Source: Piromyces finnis (lineage: Eukaryota > Neocallimastigomycota > Neocallimastigomycetes > Neocallimastigales > Neocallimastigaceae). From it: a stretch of DNA of 64,000 nt. The stretch covers positions 1 through 64,000 of the forward strand of contig MCFH01000036.1 in NCBI GenBank assembly GCA_002104945.1. Reading direction: 5' to 3'. The notes below the pieces were generated by a model. It did not search any database, had not been told where the DNA came from, and saw only the letters and a list, made by a program, of their open reading frames with translations. Position numbers and translations under genes: made by a program. Shown here piece after piece: positions 1 through 15,139 of this stretch (position 1 is the stretch's first letter; every line of letters starts with the position of its first letter).

Positions 1-1020
1 ATTATTTATATTATATTATATTATATTTATTATATTATATTATATTATATTATATTATATTATATTATATTATATTATATTATATTATATTATATTATAT
101 TTATTATATTATATTATATTATATTATATTATATTATATTATATTATATTATATTATATTATATTATATTATATTATATTATATTATATTATATTATATT
201 ATATTATATTATATTATATTATATTATATTATATTATATTATATTATATTATATTATATTATATTATATTATATATATTATATTATATTATATTATATTA
301 TATTATATTATATTATATTATATTATATTATATTATATTATATTATATTATATTATATTATATTATATTATATTATATTATATTATATTATATTATATTA
401 TATTATATTATAATTATATTATATTATATTATATTATATTATATTATATATATTATATTATATTATATTAATTATATTATATTATATTATATTATATTAT
501 ATTATATTATATTATATTATATTATATTATATTATATTATATTATATATATTATATTATATTATATTATATTATATTATATTATATTATATTATATTATA
601 TTATATTATATTATATTATATTATATTATATTATATTATATTATATTATATATTATATTATATTATATTATATTATATTATATTATATTATATTATATTA
701 TATTATATTATATTATATTATATTATATTATATTATATTATATTATATTATATTATATTATATTATATTATATTATATTATATTATATTATATATTATAT
801 TATATTATATTATATTATATAATATTATATTATATTATATTATATTATATTATATTATATTATATTTATTATATTATATTATATTATATTATATTATATT
901 ATATTATATATTATATTATATTATATTATATTATATTATATTTATTATTTATATTATATTATATTATATTATATTATATTATATTATATTATATTATATA
1001 TATTATATTATATTATATTA
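1..1020. repeat. Pentanucleotide (TATAT)n satellite
   Basis: About 1 kb of almost pure tandem ATATT/TATAT units, about 200 copies, running off the left edge of the window. The 5-bp register is broken here and there by 3-, 4-, 6- and 7-bp units (for example near 94-102, 272-276, 411-416, 446-451, 470-474 and 940-953). It contains no coding sequence. Such arrays can be simple satellite, subtelomeric or assembly-end sequence; the window does not show which. Confidence 0.95.
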
Positions 1021-1837
1021 TAAAAAATCATAAGATAAACTTAATAAAATAATAATTTATATTTTTATTAAAATTTTTTAATTTATAATATTTAAAGTTT
1101 AGTAATTATTAGGAATTATATAAATTTAACTTTATTTTAAATATTTTTAATAAATTGATAAAAATAATATTTTTAAATAACACATAAAATTTATGAATTT
1201 TTAATTTTTTTAAGATTAAATATATTTTTATTATTTACTAATAATAATTTAACATTTTTTAAATTATAAAAGAAATTATAATATTTTACAAAATTTAAAA
1301 TTTGAATAAAGTTTTTTATTAAATAATAAATATCCTCTTAAAATGAAACACTAAATTATTAAATATATATTAAAAGAAAATATTTTAATATATATTTAAT
1401 ATTGTAATAACCAATAAATTTACATCTCAATTGTTTAAATAAAAAAGGTTAATAATAAATTTAAATTGTAAAAAATAATTTATTTTAATTAATTATAAAA
1501 ATTTCTATTTATAAAATATTATATTATAATTTATTTTAATATTTATTTTTAATTCTCGAAAGAATTAAAATTAAATTTTAATATTCATAAATATAATAAA
1601 TATAATAAAGCAATAATCATAACATATTAAAATAAATTGAAAATAATTATTAATTTAAAAATAATTTATATACAAATACAATTAATTATATATAATTATA
1701 ATTAAATATTATGATTTTATCTTTATATTGAAATTTTGTATAAAAGAAATAAATTTTCTTTTAAAAAAAAATCATTATTATTTAATAATAATATTAATTT
1801 AAGTTTAATTTAAGTTTAATTTTTTTTTTAAAAAAAA
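1021..1837. other. AT-rich spacer, upstream region of the sugar transporter
   Basis: No coding potential seen on either strand. The last 100 bases before the ATG hold direct TTTAAGTTTAAT-type repeats and a run of T then A immediately before the start, as often found upstream of expressed genes in AT-rich fungi. No specific promoter element can be named. Confidence 0.6.
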
Positions 1838-3391
1838 ATGAACAGCTTTCAATTTTTAGTCGCTGTTACCGCCTCACTTGGTGGTCTTCTTTTTGGTTAT
1901 GAAGTTGGTGTTATGAATGTTGTTCTTGTTATGGACTCATTCCGTATTTTCTTCAGATTCCACGAATGGAAGGGAAAAGCTATTGATGAAGTTGGTGAAT
2001 CTACTGATGATGCCTCAAAGGCTATGTACCGTGATTTAGAAGAAAAAGGTAATAAGGCTTTCCTTGAAGGTGTTATTACTTCTAGTTTCGTTCTTGGTGC
2101 TCTTTGTGGTGCTCTTATGGCTACTTACCTTGGTGAAAAGTTTGGTCGTCAAAGAACCATTATGGTTGGTGCTTGTATCTTCACCTGTGGTGCTATTATT
2201 CAAGGTTCTTCTATCCGTTCCTCTGTTATGATTGCCATTGGTCGTCTTATCACTGGTCTTTCTATTGGTTGTAATGGTGTACTTTGCCCAACCTACATTT
2301 CAGAAGTTGCTCCATCTAACCTTAGAGGTACTCTTTCTTCTTGTTATCAACTTATGACTACTTTTGGTATTATTGTTGCTTCTCTTATCAATGCTCTTAT
2401 CTGGTACAAGACTAACCGTAAGCCAGAAGGTTTACTTTCTTTCACTAGAAAGGGTGATGAAGAAATCTCTAACCTTGAATGGAGATTAGCTCTTTTATTA
2501 CAAGTTGTTCCAGGTCTTGGTCTTGCTACTCTTATGTGCTTCGTTCCAAAGTCCCCAAGATGGTTATGTTCTAAGGATCGTGATGAAGAAGCTGTTGAAA
2601 TTCTTGCTAAGCTTAATGCCGCCTCTACTTCTGATGCTGTTGTTCAAGAAGAACTTAAGGCTATTCAAGAAGATGTTGCTGCTACTCGTGCTGCTGGTTC
2701 CTCTTCATTCGGTGAACTTTTCAGTTCCGTCATTCGTCGTCGTACTTTCATTACTTTCTTAATGCAACTTTTCCAACAATGGACTGGTATTAACGTTATT
2801 ATGTACTACCAAAGTCAAATTTACTCTGAAATGGGTTTCAACAAGGTTATGTCTACTGTTGTATTACCAAACGTCAACAACCTCGTTAACTTTGTTTCCA
2901 CCTTCCCAGGTATGTGGGGTATTGAAAGATTAGGTCGTAAGACTCTTTTAGTTATTGGTTCTCTTATGATGATGGTCTTCCATCTTTCTACTTGGGCTTG
3001 CTCTAAGTTAACTGGTGGTAAGAAGGATGCTAATGGTAAGTTCATTGAACAACCAATCAAGGGATGGCAATACGCTGCTGTTGCTTCCGTTTTCTTATTC
3101 GTATTCTCATTCGCTTGGACTTGGGGTCCAGTTCCATGGGTTTACCAAGCTGAAGTTTTCCCACTTCGTGTCAGAGTTAAGGGTTCTGCTGTTGGTACTG
3201 TCTCTAACTTCTTAAACAATTGGATTATTGGTTTTGTTGGTCCATTCCTCATGAAGAAATGGTCTACTAACACTTTCATTCTTTTTGCTGCTGCCAGTTT
3301 CCTCGCTTGGATTTACTCTCAATTCTACGTTATTGAATGTAAGGGTCTTACTCTTGAAGAAATGGATGCCAAGATGGCTGGTAAGGCTTAA
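1838..3391 (+). CDS. MFS sugar transporter (sugar porter family)
   Basis: A 517-residue, intronless member of the major facilitator superfamily, sugar porter family, expected to carry hexoses or related sugars across the plasma membrane with 12 membrane helices. Diagnostic motifs are in order: GGLLFGYEVG in helix 1 (residues 15-24), GRLITG and a PTYISEVAP..LRG stretch (about 147-165), PKSPRWL before the central loop (237-243), QQWTGINVIMYY in helix 7 (about 313-324), GRKTLL, GPVPWVYQAEVFP in helix 10 (430-442), and ECKGLTLEEMD near the C-terminus (about 500-510), equivalent to the family's PETKG motif. The loop between helices 1 and 2 is long. The start is preceded by an A-run and the first helix begins within ten residues. 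Codon choice is strongly biased (GGT, GCT, AAG, TTC, CTT), unlike most genes here, which suggests high expression. The exact sugar cannot be read from sequence. Confidence 0.95.
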   Translation: MNSFQFLVAVTASLGGLLFGYEVGVMNVVLVMDSFRIFFRFHEWKGKAIDEVGESTDDASKAMYRDLEEKGNKAFLEGVITSSFVLGALCGALMATYLGEKFGRQRTIMVGACIFTCGAIIQGSSIRSSVMIAIGRLITGLSIGCNGVLCPTYISEVAPSNLRGTLSSCYQLMTTFGIIVASLINALIWYKTNRKPEGLLSFTRKGDEEISNLEWRLALLLQVVPGLGLATLMCFVPKSPRWLCSKDRDEEAVEILAKLNAASTSDAVVQEELKAIQEDVAATRAAGSSSFGELFSSVIRRRTFITFLMQLFQQWTGINVIMYYQSQIYSEMGFNKVMSTVVLPNVNNLVNFVSTFPGMWGIERLGRKTLLVIGSLMMMVFHLSTWACSKLTGGKKDANGKFIEQPIKGWQYAAVASVFLFVFSFAWTWGPVPWVYQAEVFPLRVRVKGSAVGTVSNFLNNWIIGFVGPFLMKKWSTNTFILFAAASFLAWIYSQFYVIECKGLTLEEMDAKMAGKA

Positions 3392-3903
3392 ACGCACTAT
3401 TGAATGAAATCGTAAAATAAAAAGTTTATTATTGTTAATATTCCAATAATAAGCGACAATCCTTAATTGAAAGTTTTTTTTTTTTAATGATTGCAAGTCC
3501 TCATTGTATGAGGATAATAATAAATAAGAAAATTAAAATAAAAAAATTGTAATAGTAATAATAGGATAAGAAAATAGAACTTAATAAATTATAGAAAATA
3601 ATAAATAATTTCTACATAAATTAAAAAGAAAAAACCTAAATATAAATTAATGTAAAGCTTAATTTTAATTGGTTTAATTAAAAAATAATAAATTTGTAAA
3701 ATAAAAATAAATAGATAAACCTTTATTATTTAAGGGATTTATATAAAAGGTTATTTATTGTTGAAAGATTTGTAGTTGTTAAAGAAAATGGTAGTCATTC
3801 TTTTTTTTTTTCCTTCTCCTTTTTTATTTTTATTTAAATTGTATTGTTAAAGCGATGATATTATTCCCCTTTAATATCGTATTGTTATGTGTTGAAAATT
3901 TAA

Positions 3904-4177
3904 TGCCTTTTCAACTTATGTACTTGCTGGAACATCAATGGCTGGAACCCTGAGAAAAAGGACGGTGTTTTATACTTCATCTCTGTTTTCAAACCTGTAT
4001 GTGTCTTCCTTCAAGAATTAGGTAACAGCCAATTCCTCTGTGGTAATGCAATTTCCTCCCCATGCCTACTGAACTATAAACCAGTACACAGACGTGCTAA
4101 TCCTAAAGTTCCAGGTATGGGAGGACTTTATATTGGTGTTCATAACTCTTGTTCCTTTACTCCTGAACCTCTTCTAT
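3904..4177 (+). pseudogene. LINE endonuclease fragment
   Basis: This frame reads CTCWNINGWNPEKKDGVLYF, then VFLQELG, then GGLYIGVHN. The pattern NINGW...K...FLQE is the N-terminal catalytic region of the endonuclease/exonuclease/phosphatase fold that nicks target DNA in APE-type non-LTR elements. The rest of the domain (the later Asp/His catalytic motifs) is gone. The frame then passes through the deletion junction near 4180 and is out of register with the RT fragment downstream. Confidence 0.75.
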
Positions 4178-4181
4178 ATAA

Positions 4182-5536
4182 GTACATCATTTCACTTATC
4201 TTGGAATCCCATTCGACGAAGATCTTTCTTTGACTCCTATTCTGTCTAATATGTACAAAAAAGTTCAGACATCTTTATTCTCTTTTAAGAACTTCCTCAC
4301 CAACAATTGTGTTCCTATTGGGTTAAAAAATATAGTGATTCATTCTTATATTTTAAGCAAAGTCTCTTATTACGCTCCTTTGCTTGATTCCAACAAAAAT
4401 AGAACTAGAAGAGTCCAATCTCTTATCAATACTGCTGTTTTATGGAGTGTCAATAGCTTTCACAATAAAAGTTTTAATAACAAAGATTTTGTTTTTGAAC
4501 GAAATTCATTTATTAGTCTGTATGCTCTTACAAGAGATATGAAGATTCCTACCCTTTCAAGTATTTGTGCTGCGCAACAAGTGAAATGCTTTATTAAATG
4601 GAGAAAATCAAATTGTATTATTAAAGATCTTGTCCGATCTATTCCTCCCATGTCTCATTACTCTTGGGCCAAAGAATCTTGTTCACTACATAAAAAGCTT
4701 ATGAAAATAAATATTAAAAGTACTAAAAATATTAGAGAATATTATTGGAATAATAGTAGCCTAAATAATGGAAGTAAAGCCCTCAGATATACTAACAACA
4801 AATTCCTTAATTCAAATCGCCTAATGCATATCGGTCTCAACAAACCTCACTTAAATTTAGGAATTACCTGGATTATTCGTATTCGATGCGGTTATGAAAA
4901 TACTACCCGAATTGCTATTGCCAGTAATAGAGTTACTCCTGACTGCCCTCGTGTCTGTCCATGTTGCGGATATGACGAACAATCTTTTTATCATTGGATA
5001 TTAGAATGTTCTGCATTCTCTGAATACAGAGCTTCTTCACTTAGCTTTCTTGACGATCTTTTTACCCTTTTTTACAATAAATATAAGAATCAATTCATCA
5101 CTTACTTACTCCCCGAAACGGAAGTAAGAAAAACAATTTATAACTATATTTTTACGTTCCTTCTTGGTGGAACTTTAGCTTATGATGAGCTACAAATCGA
5201 TAAGGCGGAACAAAGACATTTGAATGAACAGCTTTACAGTTCATCGGGTCTCATGTTCCATATGTAGAGGGTCTCGCGGCTTTTCTTACTAAAACAATCC
5301 CTATCATTAGTAGCTCTATGAAGCTACTTTTTGATAGGTTTAGTAAGACACCTAACGTAATCAAGAGCGCCGACGTCGTACCGATATGGCAAAGGAACAT
5401 TCCCAATGTTCCGTACACAGGGTTCAATGTTAGTATTTCCTCAAATTCGAATGAAAACATTATGAACTCATGGGAGAGTTTAGTAGACACCACACTATCA
5501 TACCTGATGTTACTTTTTTTTTTTTATTTCATTTAA
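4182..5536 (+). pseudogene. LINE reverse transcriptase C-terminal fragment, frameshifted
   Basis: The open frame begins after a stop at 4179-4181 and reads HFTYLGIPFDEDLSL, the usual RT thumb-entry motif (YLGIPF), then a long C-terminal region with a CPCCG...H....C zinc-knuckle-like motif (CX2C-X8-H-X4-C, about 4957-5010). The frame stops at 5267. The second copy (9999 onward) shows that the protein should continue as HAPYVEGLAAF. Here about 5 extra bases near 5240-5250 shift the frame, and the remainder (PNVIKSADVVPIWQRNIPN) is read in the next frame to 5536. The palm domain with the catalytic Asp pair is absent. Confidence 0.8.
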
Positions 5537-5784
5537 TTTATTAGGTAGGGACCAATCCCACACAGTACAAATTGCAGAGTTCATTGAACTTTTATGCAAC
5601 TTAAATAATTATTTTATATTATTTTATATTTATATTTTTATTTATATATATTTTATTATTTTTATTTATTATTTATTATATCAATATGTATTATCACCTA
5701 ATATTATGTAATATCACTAATTAAATAAATAAATTAATAAAAGATGTGTATTCTCTTCCTAGTCAAAAAAAAAAAAAAAAAAAA

Positions 5785-9362
<3,578 letters not shown>

Positions 9363-9947
9363 TCAATATAATATATATGCTATACTATATTATACTATAC
9401 TATAGTTTATATATTATCATCAACTACTTCATGATTATTATAATAATTATGAATTATGAAGCTTTTTAATTAAATAGATATAAAATAATTCAATTTTATT
9501 ACAAAAATACTATATATTTTATGTAATAATGGTAATAACGATCATAATAAACTATCTTTTATTTTACATTTAGAATTAATACCTATATAGAGAAGTTTTA
9601 AATTATTGTTCTAATAACATATTTCTGTCCTTGTTAAATATGTAATTAAAAATAATATTTTATATTCTTTTATATATTATTATATATAAATAGTAATTTT
9701 TTTTTAAACTTTTGTTTTAAATAAATAAAAGTAAAAGGTATTAATATATATATATAAAATGTAAAATATATATATATATGATATATCTTTTTTTATTATT
9801 GTGGAAAAGGCTATTTTTTTTAAAAAAATATTAATTTATAATGCTTTTTGTCTGACTTTAAATAAAAGAAAATGGATAATAAATAAAAAATTTCATCATT
9901 TAGTATTACTTGATTTAGAAAACATGTATATTATGTTAAACAATTTA
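9363..9947. other. AT-rich spacer
   Basis: Spacer between the 7315-9362 gene and a LINE copy. It includes short TATACTATA-type repeats near 9376-9405 and TA-rich stretches. No gene seen. Confidence 0.6.
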
Positions 9948-10617
9948 TTCCTTTTTTCATAATAAATATAAAAATCAATTTATCACTTACTTTCTGACGT
10001 GGAAGTAAGAAAAATAGTTTATAACTTTATTTTAACGTTCCTTCTTGGTGGAATTTTAGCTTATAATGAGCTACAAATCGATAAGTTGGAGCAAAGATAT
10101 TTGAATGAACAGCTTTTCAGTTCAGCTCATGCTCCATATGTAGAGGGTCTCGCGGCTTTTCGTACTAAAACAATCCCTATTATCAGTAGCTCAATGAAAC
10201 TACTTTTTGATGGGTTTAGTAAGACACCTAACGTAATCAAGAGTGCTGACGTCGTACCGATATGGTAAAGGAACATTCCTAATATTCGGTACACAGGGTT
10301 TAATGTTAGTATTTTCTTTAATGAAAACATTACGAGCTCATAAAAGAGTTTACTGGACACCATCCAATCCTACCTGATGTTACTTTTCTTTTTTATTTCA
10401 TTTAATTTATTAAGTAGGAATCAATCGCCTTGAGCTTTTATAAAACTTATTTTATATATATATATATATTATTATTATTATTTTATTATTATTATTTTTA
10501 ATAACTAGCAAATTAATTTGTACTGTACTATCAGTTAATAATGTAAATTCACAAATTAAATAAAGAAATAGTGTATTCTCTTCCTAATCTAATAAAAAAA
10601 AAAAAAAAAAAAAAAAA
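9948..10617 (+). mobile_element. 5'-truncated LINE copy, family A
   Basis: Homology to the 3' part of the 3904-5784 element begins abruptly near 9948 (equivalent to about 5067) and continues through the ORF end, the 3' UTR and the terminal GTATTCTCTTCCTA plus poly(A) at 10593-10616. The reading frame from about 9999 (EVRKIVYNF...) stays open longer than in the first copy, through HAPYVEGLAAF and SADVVPIW, then hits TAA at 10266-10268 where the first copy has CAA (Gln). Abrupt 5' truncation with an intact 3' end and A-tail is the normal result of target-primed reverse transcription. Confidence 0.85.
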
Positions 10618-10956
10618 CACCATTTAATATCAACTAAAACTTAAAAATTATGAGACATTTTCTTTTTATTTTTATAATTCAATTGGCTGAAAACACTTTA
10701 CTAAATAAAATACTTTATTTTTACTTTTTTAAATGACTTTATTTATAATTATTTTTCTTTAATAGATATTAATATTTAATATTTTTTTTACATAATTACA
10801 TTTTACATACATATATATATTCAATCAATATTTATATATACGTATATGCATTTTTAAATTTCTTATTTTTTTAATCCTTTTTTAATATTTACGTATTAAA
10901 ATAGTTACTTTTTATTAATAAGTAATTCTTCTTTAACCTTTAATTCACATTTTAAT

Positions 10957-11315
10957 TTAAAGGTAGTGTAATAAACCAAGAGAAATACCAATGAAGGCTG
11001 CTCCTAATCTAACAGTAGTAGATTTAGCATCACTAGATTGAGCATGTGCTTTAACACATTCATTCTTCTTTAATTCTTCAGACATTGATTTTAATTCTGC
11101 ATTAGCAGAATTCATATTTTTGCCAAATTCTTCACTTGTTGCAACTTCGGTTATATGGTCATAATACTTTGTATATGTATCAATGAAAGCAACTGCACTA
11201 TCAGTACATTTTCTAGATGCACAACTTTCTTTAACTAAATTACTTTTTTCTCGTACTTTCCAAAAGTAGAACCAACAGCTAATAAAGCAAATAAAGAAAC
11301 AGTTGAAAATTTCAT
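10957..11315 (-). pseudogene. Small secreted cysteine-containing protein, one frameshift
   Basis: The minus strand starts at 11315 with MKFSTVSLFALLAVGSTFG, a clear signal peptide. It then shifts frame by one base within about 11243-11265, next to an A6 run. The second frame continues open to the stop at 10957-10959 and contains SCASRKC, a helical acidic middle, one more Cys (KKNECVKAH), and a hydrophobic C-terminal end (RLGAAFIGISLGLLHYL) like a GPI-anchor signal. Total span 359 nt, so not a multiple of three. No intron explains the shift: the only GT...AG is 22 nt and leads to a stop. It is either a recent pseudogene or a sequencing error in a homopolymer. Family not recognised. Confidence 0.7.
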
Positions 11316-11973
11316 CTTGATCGTTTTTACAAATAATAATAATATTTTTTTTTTAAATTTAAAACTTGTTTATTTTTTAAATTTGTTAATTGTTTTTGTT
11401 TTAGTTTTTGTTTTTTAGGATTTAAATTTGCGAATATTTCTTTCCTATTTATACTTTTTTTCAAAATTTACAAAATTTACAATGAATATAATTGATAAAG
11501 TTAAATAATAAATGTTTTACTTCCTTGAAATTTTATTATTTTCTTATTTATTTATTTTGATTATCACTTTACAACAATAGCCTTTTACATTCTAAATTTT
11601 CTAAGAACCTTCATTTAATATACGCTTTGACTATGATTTGATTATGAACTTTTCCTCTAATTAATTAAATTAATCAGCCTTTTATCTTATTCGTCAAATA
11701 ATATATTTGTTAAATTAAGTTAAAAGCCTTTTTTCAATTAAAGTATCATTATTATCAGGGGTTTGGCGAATAGGTTGAATTATTTTATTATTAAATAAGG
11801 TTTGATAAAAATTTAGAAAAGACAATAATAGAAATTTATTTAAAAATTTTACACAAGACTCTTTTATTAATAATTTAAGTTTAAAATTATATTTGATCTT
11901 TTATTAACATTGAAAAGTGGACTTTTTATAAGTCAGAATAATAAAAAGGTTTTTATAGAATTTGAAAATAATT

Positions 11974-12034
11974 CTCAATTGAAGCTTAACTAATTATTTT
12001 TTCTTTAACTATTTATACTAAAGCTTCAATTGAG
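11974..12034. repeat. Inverted repeat, 14-bp arms
   Basis: CTCAATTGAAGCTT at 11974-11987 is matched by its exact reverse complement at 12021-12034, with a 33-nt loop. No coding sequence lies between the arms. It could form a hairpin or be a relic of a small transposable element. Confidence 0.7.
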
Positions 12035-12432
12035 GCTTTACAATTATTTTAATTTTTTATTAATAATAATTACTAATAATTACTAATTAAATAAAAATAA
12101 TTAATAATAAAGATTATAAAATTAATATTACTTCGAGAAGGTGTTATAATTCTTTTACTAAACTAAACTATTTATTCTTCTAAATTTTTCTATTTATTAC
12201 TAATAACTAATTTATTAATAATTAAGATTCTTCTACAAAAATTATTTTATTATTTAATATTAATTAAAGTTAATTATAACAAAAGAATTTTCTTAACGTA
12301 ATGTAACGTATTGATACATTATATTAAATTGGATTCTTCTTTCATTTGCTATTTAATTTAGAAAATAAATTAAAAAAAAAAAAATGTTTGTACAAAAATG
12401 TACATTGTATATAAAATTGTATTACATAATGT

Positions 12433-12464
12433 AACTAAAATGTAATTATAATTACATTTTAGTT
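12433..12464. repeat. 32-bp perfect palindrome
   Basis: Two 16-base arms are exact reverse complements with no spacer; the left arm is AACTAAAATGTAATTA. AT-rich DNA gives short palindromes by chance, but 32 bp with C and G in each arm is long. Function unknown. Confidence 0.75.
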
Positions 12465-13307
12465 TTAATATAACAATAATATAAAAACTAAAAAGGAATA
12501 TTAATGATAGTCAGGTCATTCGCCTTTTGTTTTGGCTTTTTGATTCAACACTTTTTGCAAACAAAGAAAAAAAAAAGTTAATAAAAAGATAAAATATTAA
12601 ATAGGATATTCCACAGCATTTCAAGGTTTCAATAAGAAAAATTTCTGTATAAATAAATTTAATATTGATAAAAGTAAAAAAAAGAAACTAATAATAAAAG
12701 CTACTTATCCTTAACTATTGTTTATTGAGGATAAGTACAAAAAATAAACCAAAAGTATTTTTTTATAAAATTGATTATATTTAATATTATAGATTTTGGT
12801 TTAATATTGTAAACAAAAACTATATATTATATGTTAAATATTATATTTATATTTATTAGTAGCTAGAAAGCTAATCTCAGTTTATAAAAAGTGAGTATTG
12901 TATAACAATATAGCAATTAGCACTTAAAATGTTACTCTGGCCATGAATTATTGCCATATTTCAAAAAAAAATATTCCCCTTTCAAAGTAATTATATAACA
13001 AGCTCTAAATGAATGTAAATATGTTTGAATAGACATTCTTGGTCCTTTGATTAATATTTTAAATATTTTGGAACATTGACCATTATTAGCCAATAACTTT
13101 AGATAAAGTTTTGGTTAGAAATTTTAAAATAAATCTCTGTTTAATTAGATACTTTAAAATATCGACATTTCTTTTTAACACTATTTTGTTAAAAAAAAAA
13201 AAGTAATAATATATTCAGTATATTCTAGTCTGTTTTAAATATAAAAATAATAAAGTATTATTATTTTAGAATAATAATAAATTTATTTATTTAAATTTAA
13301 AATAAAA

Positions 13308-14310
13308 CTAGAAACAATAAATAATATCAAGAGAAAAGATTATGATATAGATGAATTTATTAAAAGGATTAAAATCTACCGTAAGCTCATAGATTGCATC
13401 CATAAAAGATGTAATGAATTTAGGAAACAAGAATATCTTCATTGGATTAAAACAGGATGTGAATGTATGAAGAGTTATAATCCTGAGAAGGCTTGGAAAT
13501 GGATAAAGAAAAATGCAAAAATTGGAAAAGATTCTTTCTTTATTGCTCAACCAATTAAAAATAAAAATGGAGAATTAGTTGTTGCTATGGAAGAACAACT
13601 AGAAGTGTAGCATAATCATTTCGAAAACCTTGCATCAGATCCAAGTAGGGTAAGTCTTGATTTGGAGCATTGGTATGAAGAACCAACGAATAAACGTTTT
13701 TCACTCCCTATGCTTGATGAATGGGATATCAACCAAAATATTAGTATTGATGAAGTCAAGTCAGCTATCCTCTCTACTCCAAATTATAAAGCATCAGGTC
13801 CGGATGGTATTCCAATTGAATTTTACAAAGCATTAATTCCATCAAGTAATGATTCTAATAATGCTACAGGTAATAATTCTTCTGGTAGAGTTGCAAAAGC
13901 TGCTAAATTTGTTGATCCAGCTTGTCCTAACTACTATCCATGTTGCAAGTGTGGTGTTCAAAGTATTAAGCATTGGTTATTAGATTATCCAACATTTAGA
14001 GATATCCGTATTAAACATTATGATTCCATAGTCCAGCTATTAAATTTTTTCAGTCAACGTAATTCTAACAGTCCTATCAATAATAATGAAAATGTTAATA
14101 TCAGTAGAGATGGTAATAATATTAATAATAATAGTAACAATAGTTTTATATTCACTTTGTGTAACATTTTTATTCTGTTTTTTTTTTAAAAAAAAAAGTT
14201 TTGTTTTTAATTTATTTATATTAATTTTTTTTAATTTAATTTGATTAAAGTTTTATTTGTAGTTGTGGTAGGATGGTGCACAAAAAAAAAAAAAAAAAAA
14301 AAAAAAAAAA
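13308..14310 (+). mobile_element. Non-LTR retroelement, internally deleted, family B
   Basis: One reading frame from 13308 to 14189 contains the region that precedes the RT domain (EYLHWIKTGCECMK, then PEKAWKWIKK), RT block-0-like sequence (SLPMLDEWDINQNISIDEV) and YKASGPDGIPIEFYK, the classic RT start. It then jumps at about 13840-13905 into the C-terminal Cys/His region (CPNYYPCCKCG...KHWLL). The palm with catalytic Asp residues is missing. One stop (TAG, 13608-13610) interrupts the frame. The copy ends in about 29 A at 14282-14310. It differs in sequence from the 3904-5784 family. The 5' limit is uncertain. Confidence 0.8.
13611..14189 (+). pseudogene. Fused RT-start / C-terminal Cys-His reading frame
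   Basis: Downstream of the in-frame TAG, the frame stays open for about 190 codons. It joins the N-terminal RT segment ending IPIEFYKALI directly to a C-terminal segment with CPNYYPCCKCG, then an Asn/Ser-rich tail. The deletion kept the frame. No enzymatic activity is expected because the RT core is gone. It is a retroelement remnant, not a host gene. Confidence 0.7.
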
Positions 14311-15139
14311 CACAAAAACAGGTCATTTTGTTTATATAAAAAAGCTCTAGTAATGTTATTGTTATAGGATATGTAAAAAAGTATTATAATTTATATATAT
14401 AACAAATAATAAGAACTAATTTATTATTTTTGCAGGTATTAAAAAAGATTTATATAATTTTTAAATTTATTTTTTTTAATAACTCTATAGTAAATAATAA
14501 ATAATTATATATATAGTTTTAAAAAGGTTTTAAAGTCAAAAGGTTTCCTTATAGGAAATCCTTTTTCTAAAGAATGTTATTTTTATAAAAATTTAAATCA
14601 TAAAATAAAGAGAAAATCAAATAATTCAAAATATTTTCATTAGATAATTTTAGATATAACAGGAAAAGAGCTAGTATTGATTTAAATAATCTTATGGCCA
14701 TTCTTGTAAAAGAGCTTTTCTTTTTAAATTTAAAGGAATTAATCATTAAAAAAAAGGTAAATGATATTCAAATTATAAAAAAATTTTTATATTATTTATG
14801 ATCGAATAGTGGATATTTCCTTTTGAATAATTAAAAAAAAAAAAAGATTTATTCTATAAATTAATATTATCTGTGAAAATAAAATACATTCCAAAAATAA
14901 TATTTTATGTATTTTTTATGTATTTGTATTTTATAAAATTATAAATTAATATTGTACTACATTTTTTGTTCTTTGGTTATTTTAAAAATAAAAGATTTAA
15001 GAAAGTTACAATATTTATATATAAAAAAATAAATATAAATAAATAAAAGATTATAAAAAAACCCAAATAATTTTATAAATAAATTTAAGTGTAAATTAAA
15101 TTTATCCTTGACATTATCAGATAATTTTATATTCTAATC
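14311..15139. other. AT-rich spacer
   Basis: No gene seen. A near-palindrome (AAAGGTTTCCTTATAGGAAATCCTTT-like) lies at about 14534-14560. Confidence 0.5.

Larger units (their letters stand above)
3904..5784 (+). mobile_element. Non-LTR (LINE-type) retroelement, internally deleted, family A
   Basis: The element keeps an N-terminal piece of an AP-type endonuclease (3904-4177) and the C-terminal part of a reverse-transcriptase ORF (about 4188-5267, continuing in another frame to 5536). The catalytic RT core between them is missing. The 3' end is GTGTATTCTCTTCCTAGTC followed by about 20 A at 5765-5784, and the second copy at 9948-10617 ends the same way, so this is the true 3' end with a poly(A) tail. 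The 5' end is uncertain and may lie as far upstream as about 3740. No convincing target-site duplication was found. The copy is dead. Confidence 0.85.
11316..13307. other. AT-rich spacer with inverted repeats
   Basis: About 2 kb without a recognisable gene on either strand. It contains two inverted repeats listed separately (11974-12034 and 12433-12464). Confidence 0.6.

Noticed and set aside
1-1020. CRISPR array or telomere
   Set aside because: The unit is 5 bp with no spacers, and it lacks the G-rich strand of known telomere repeats.
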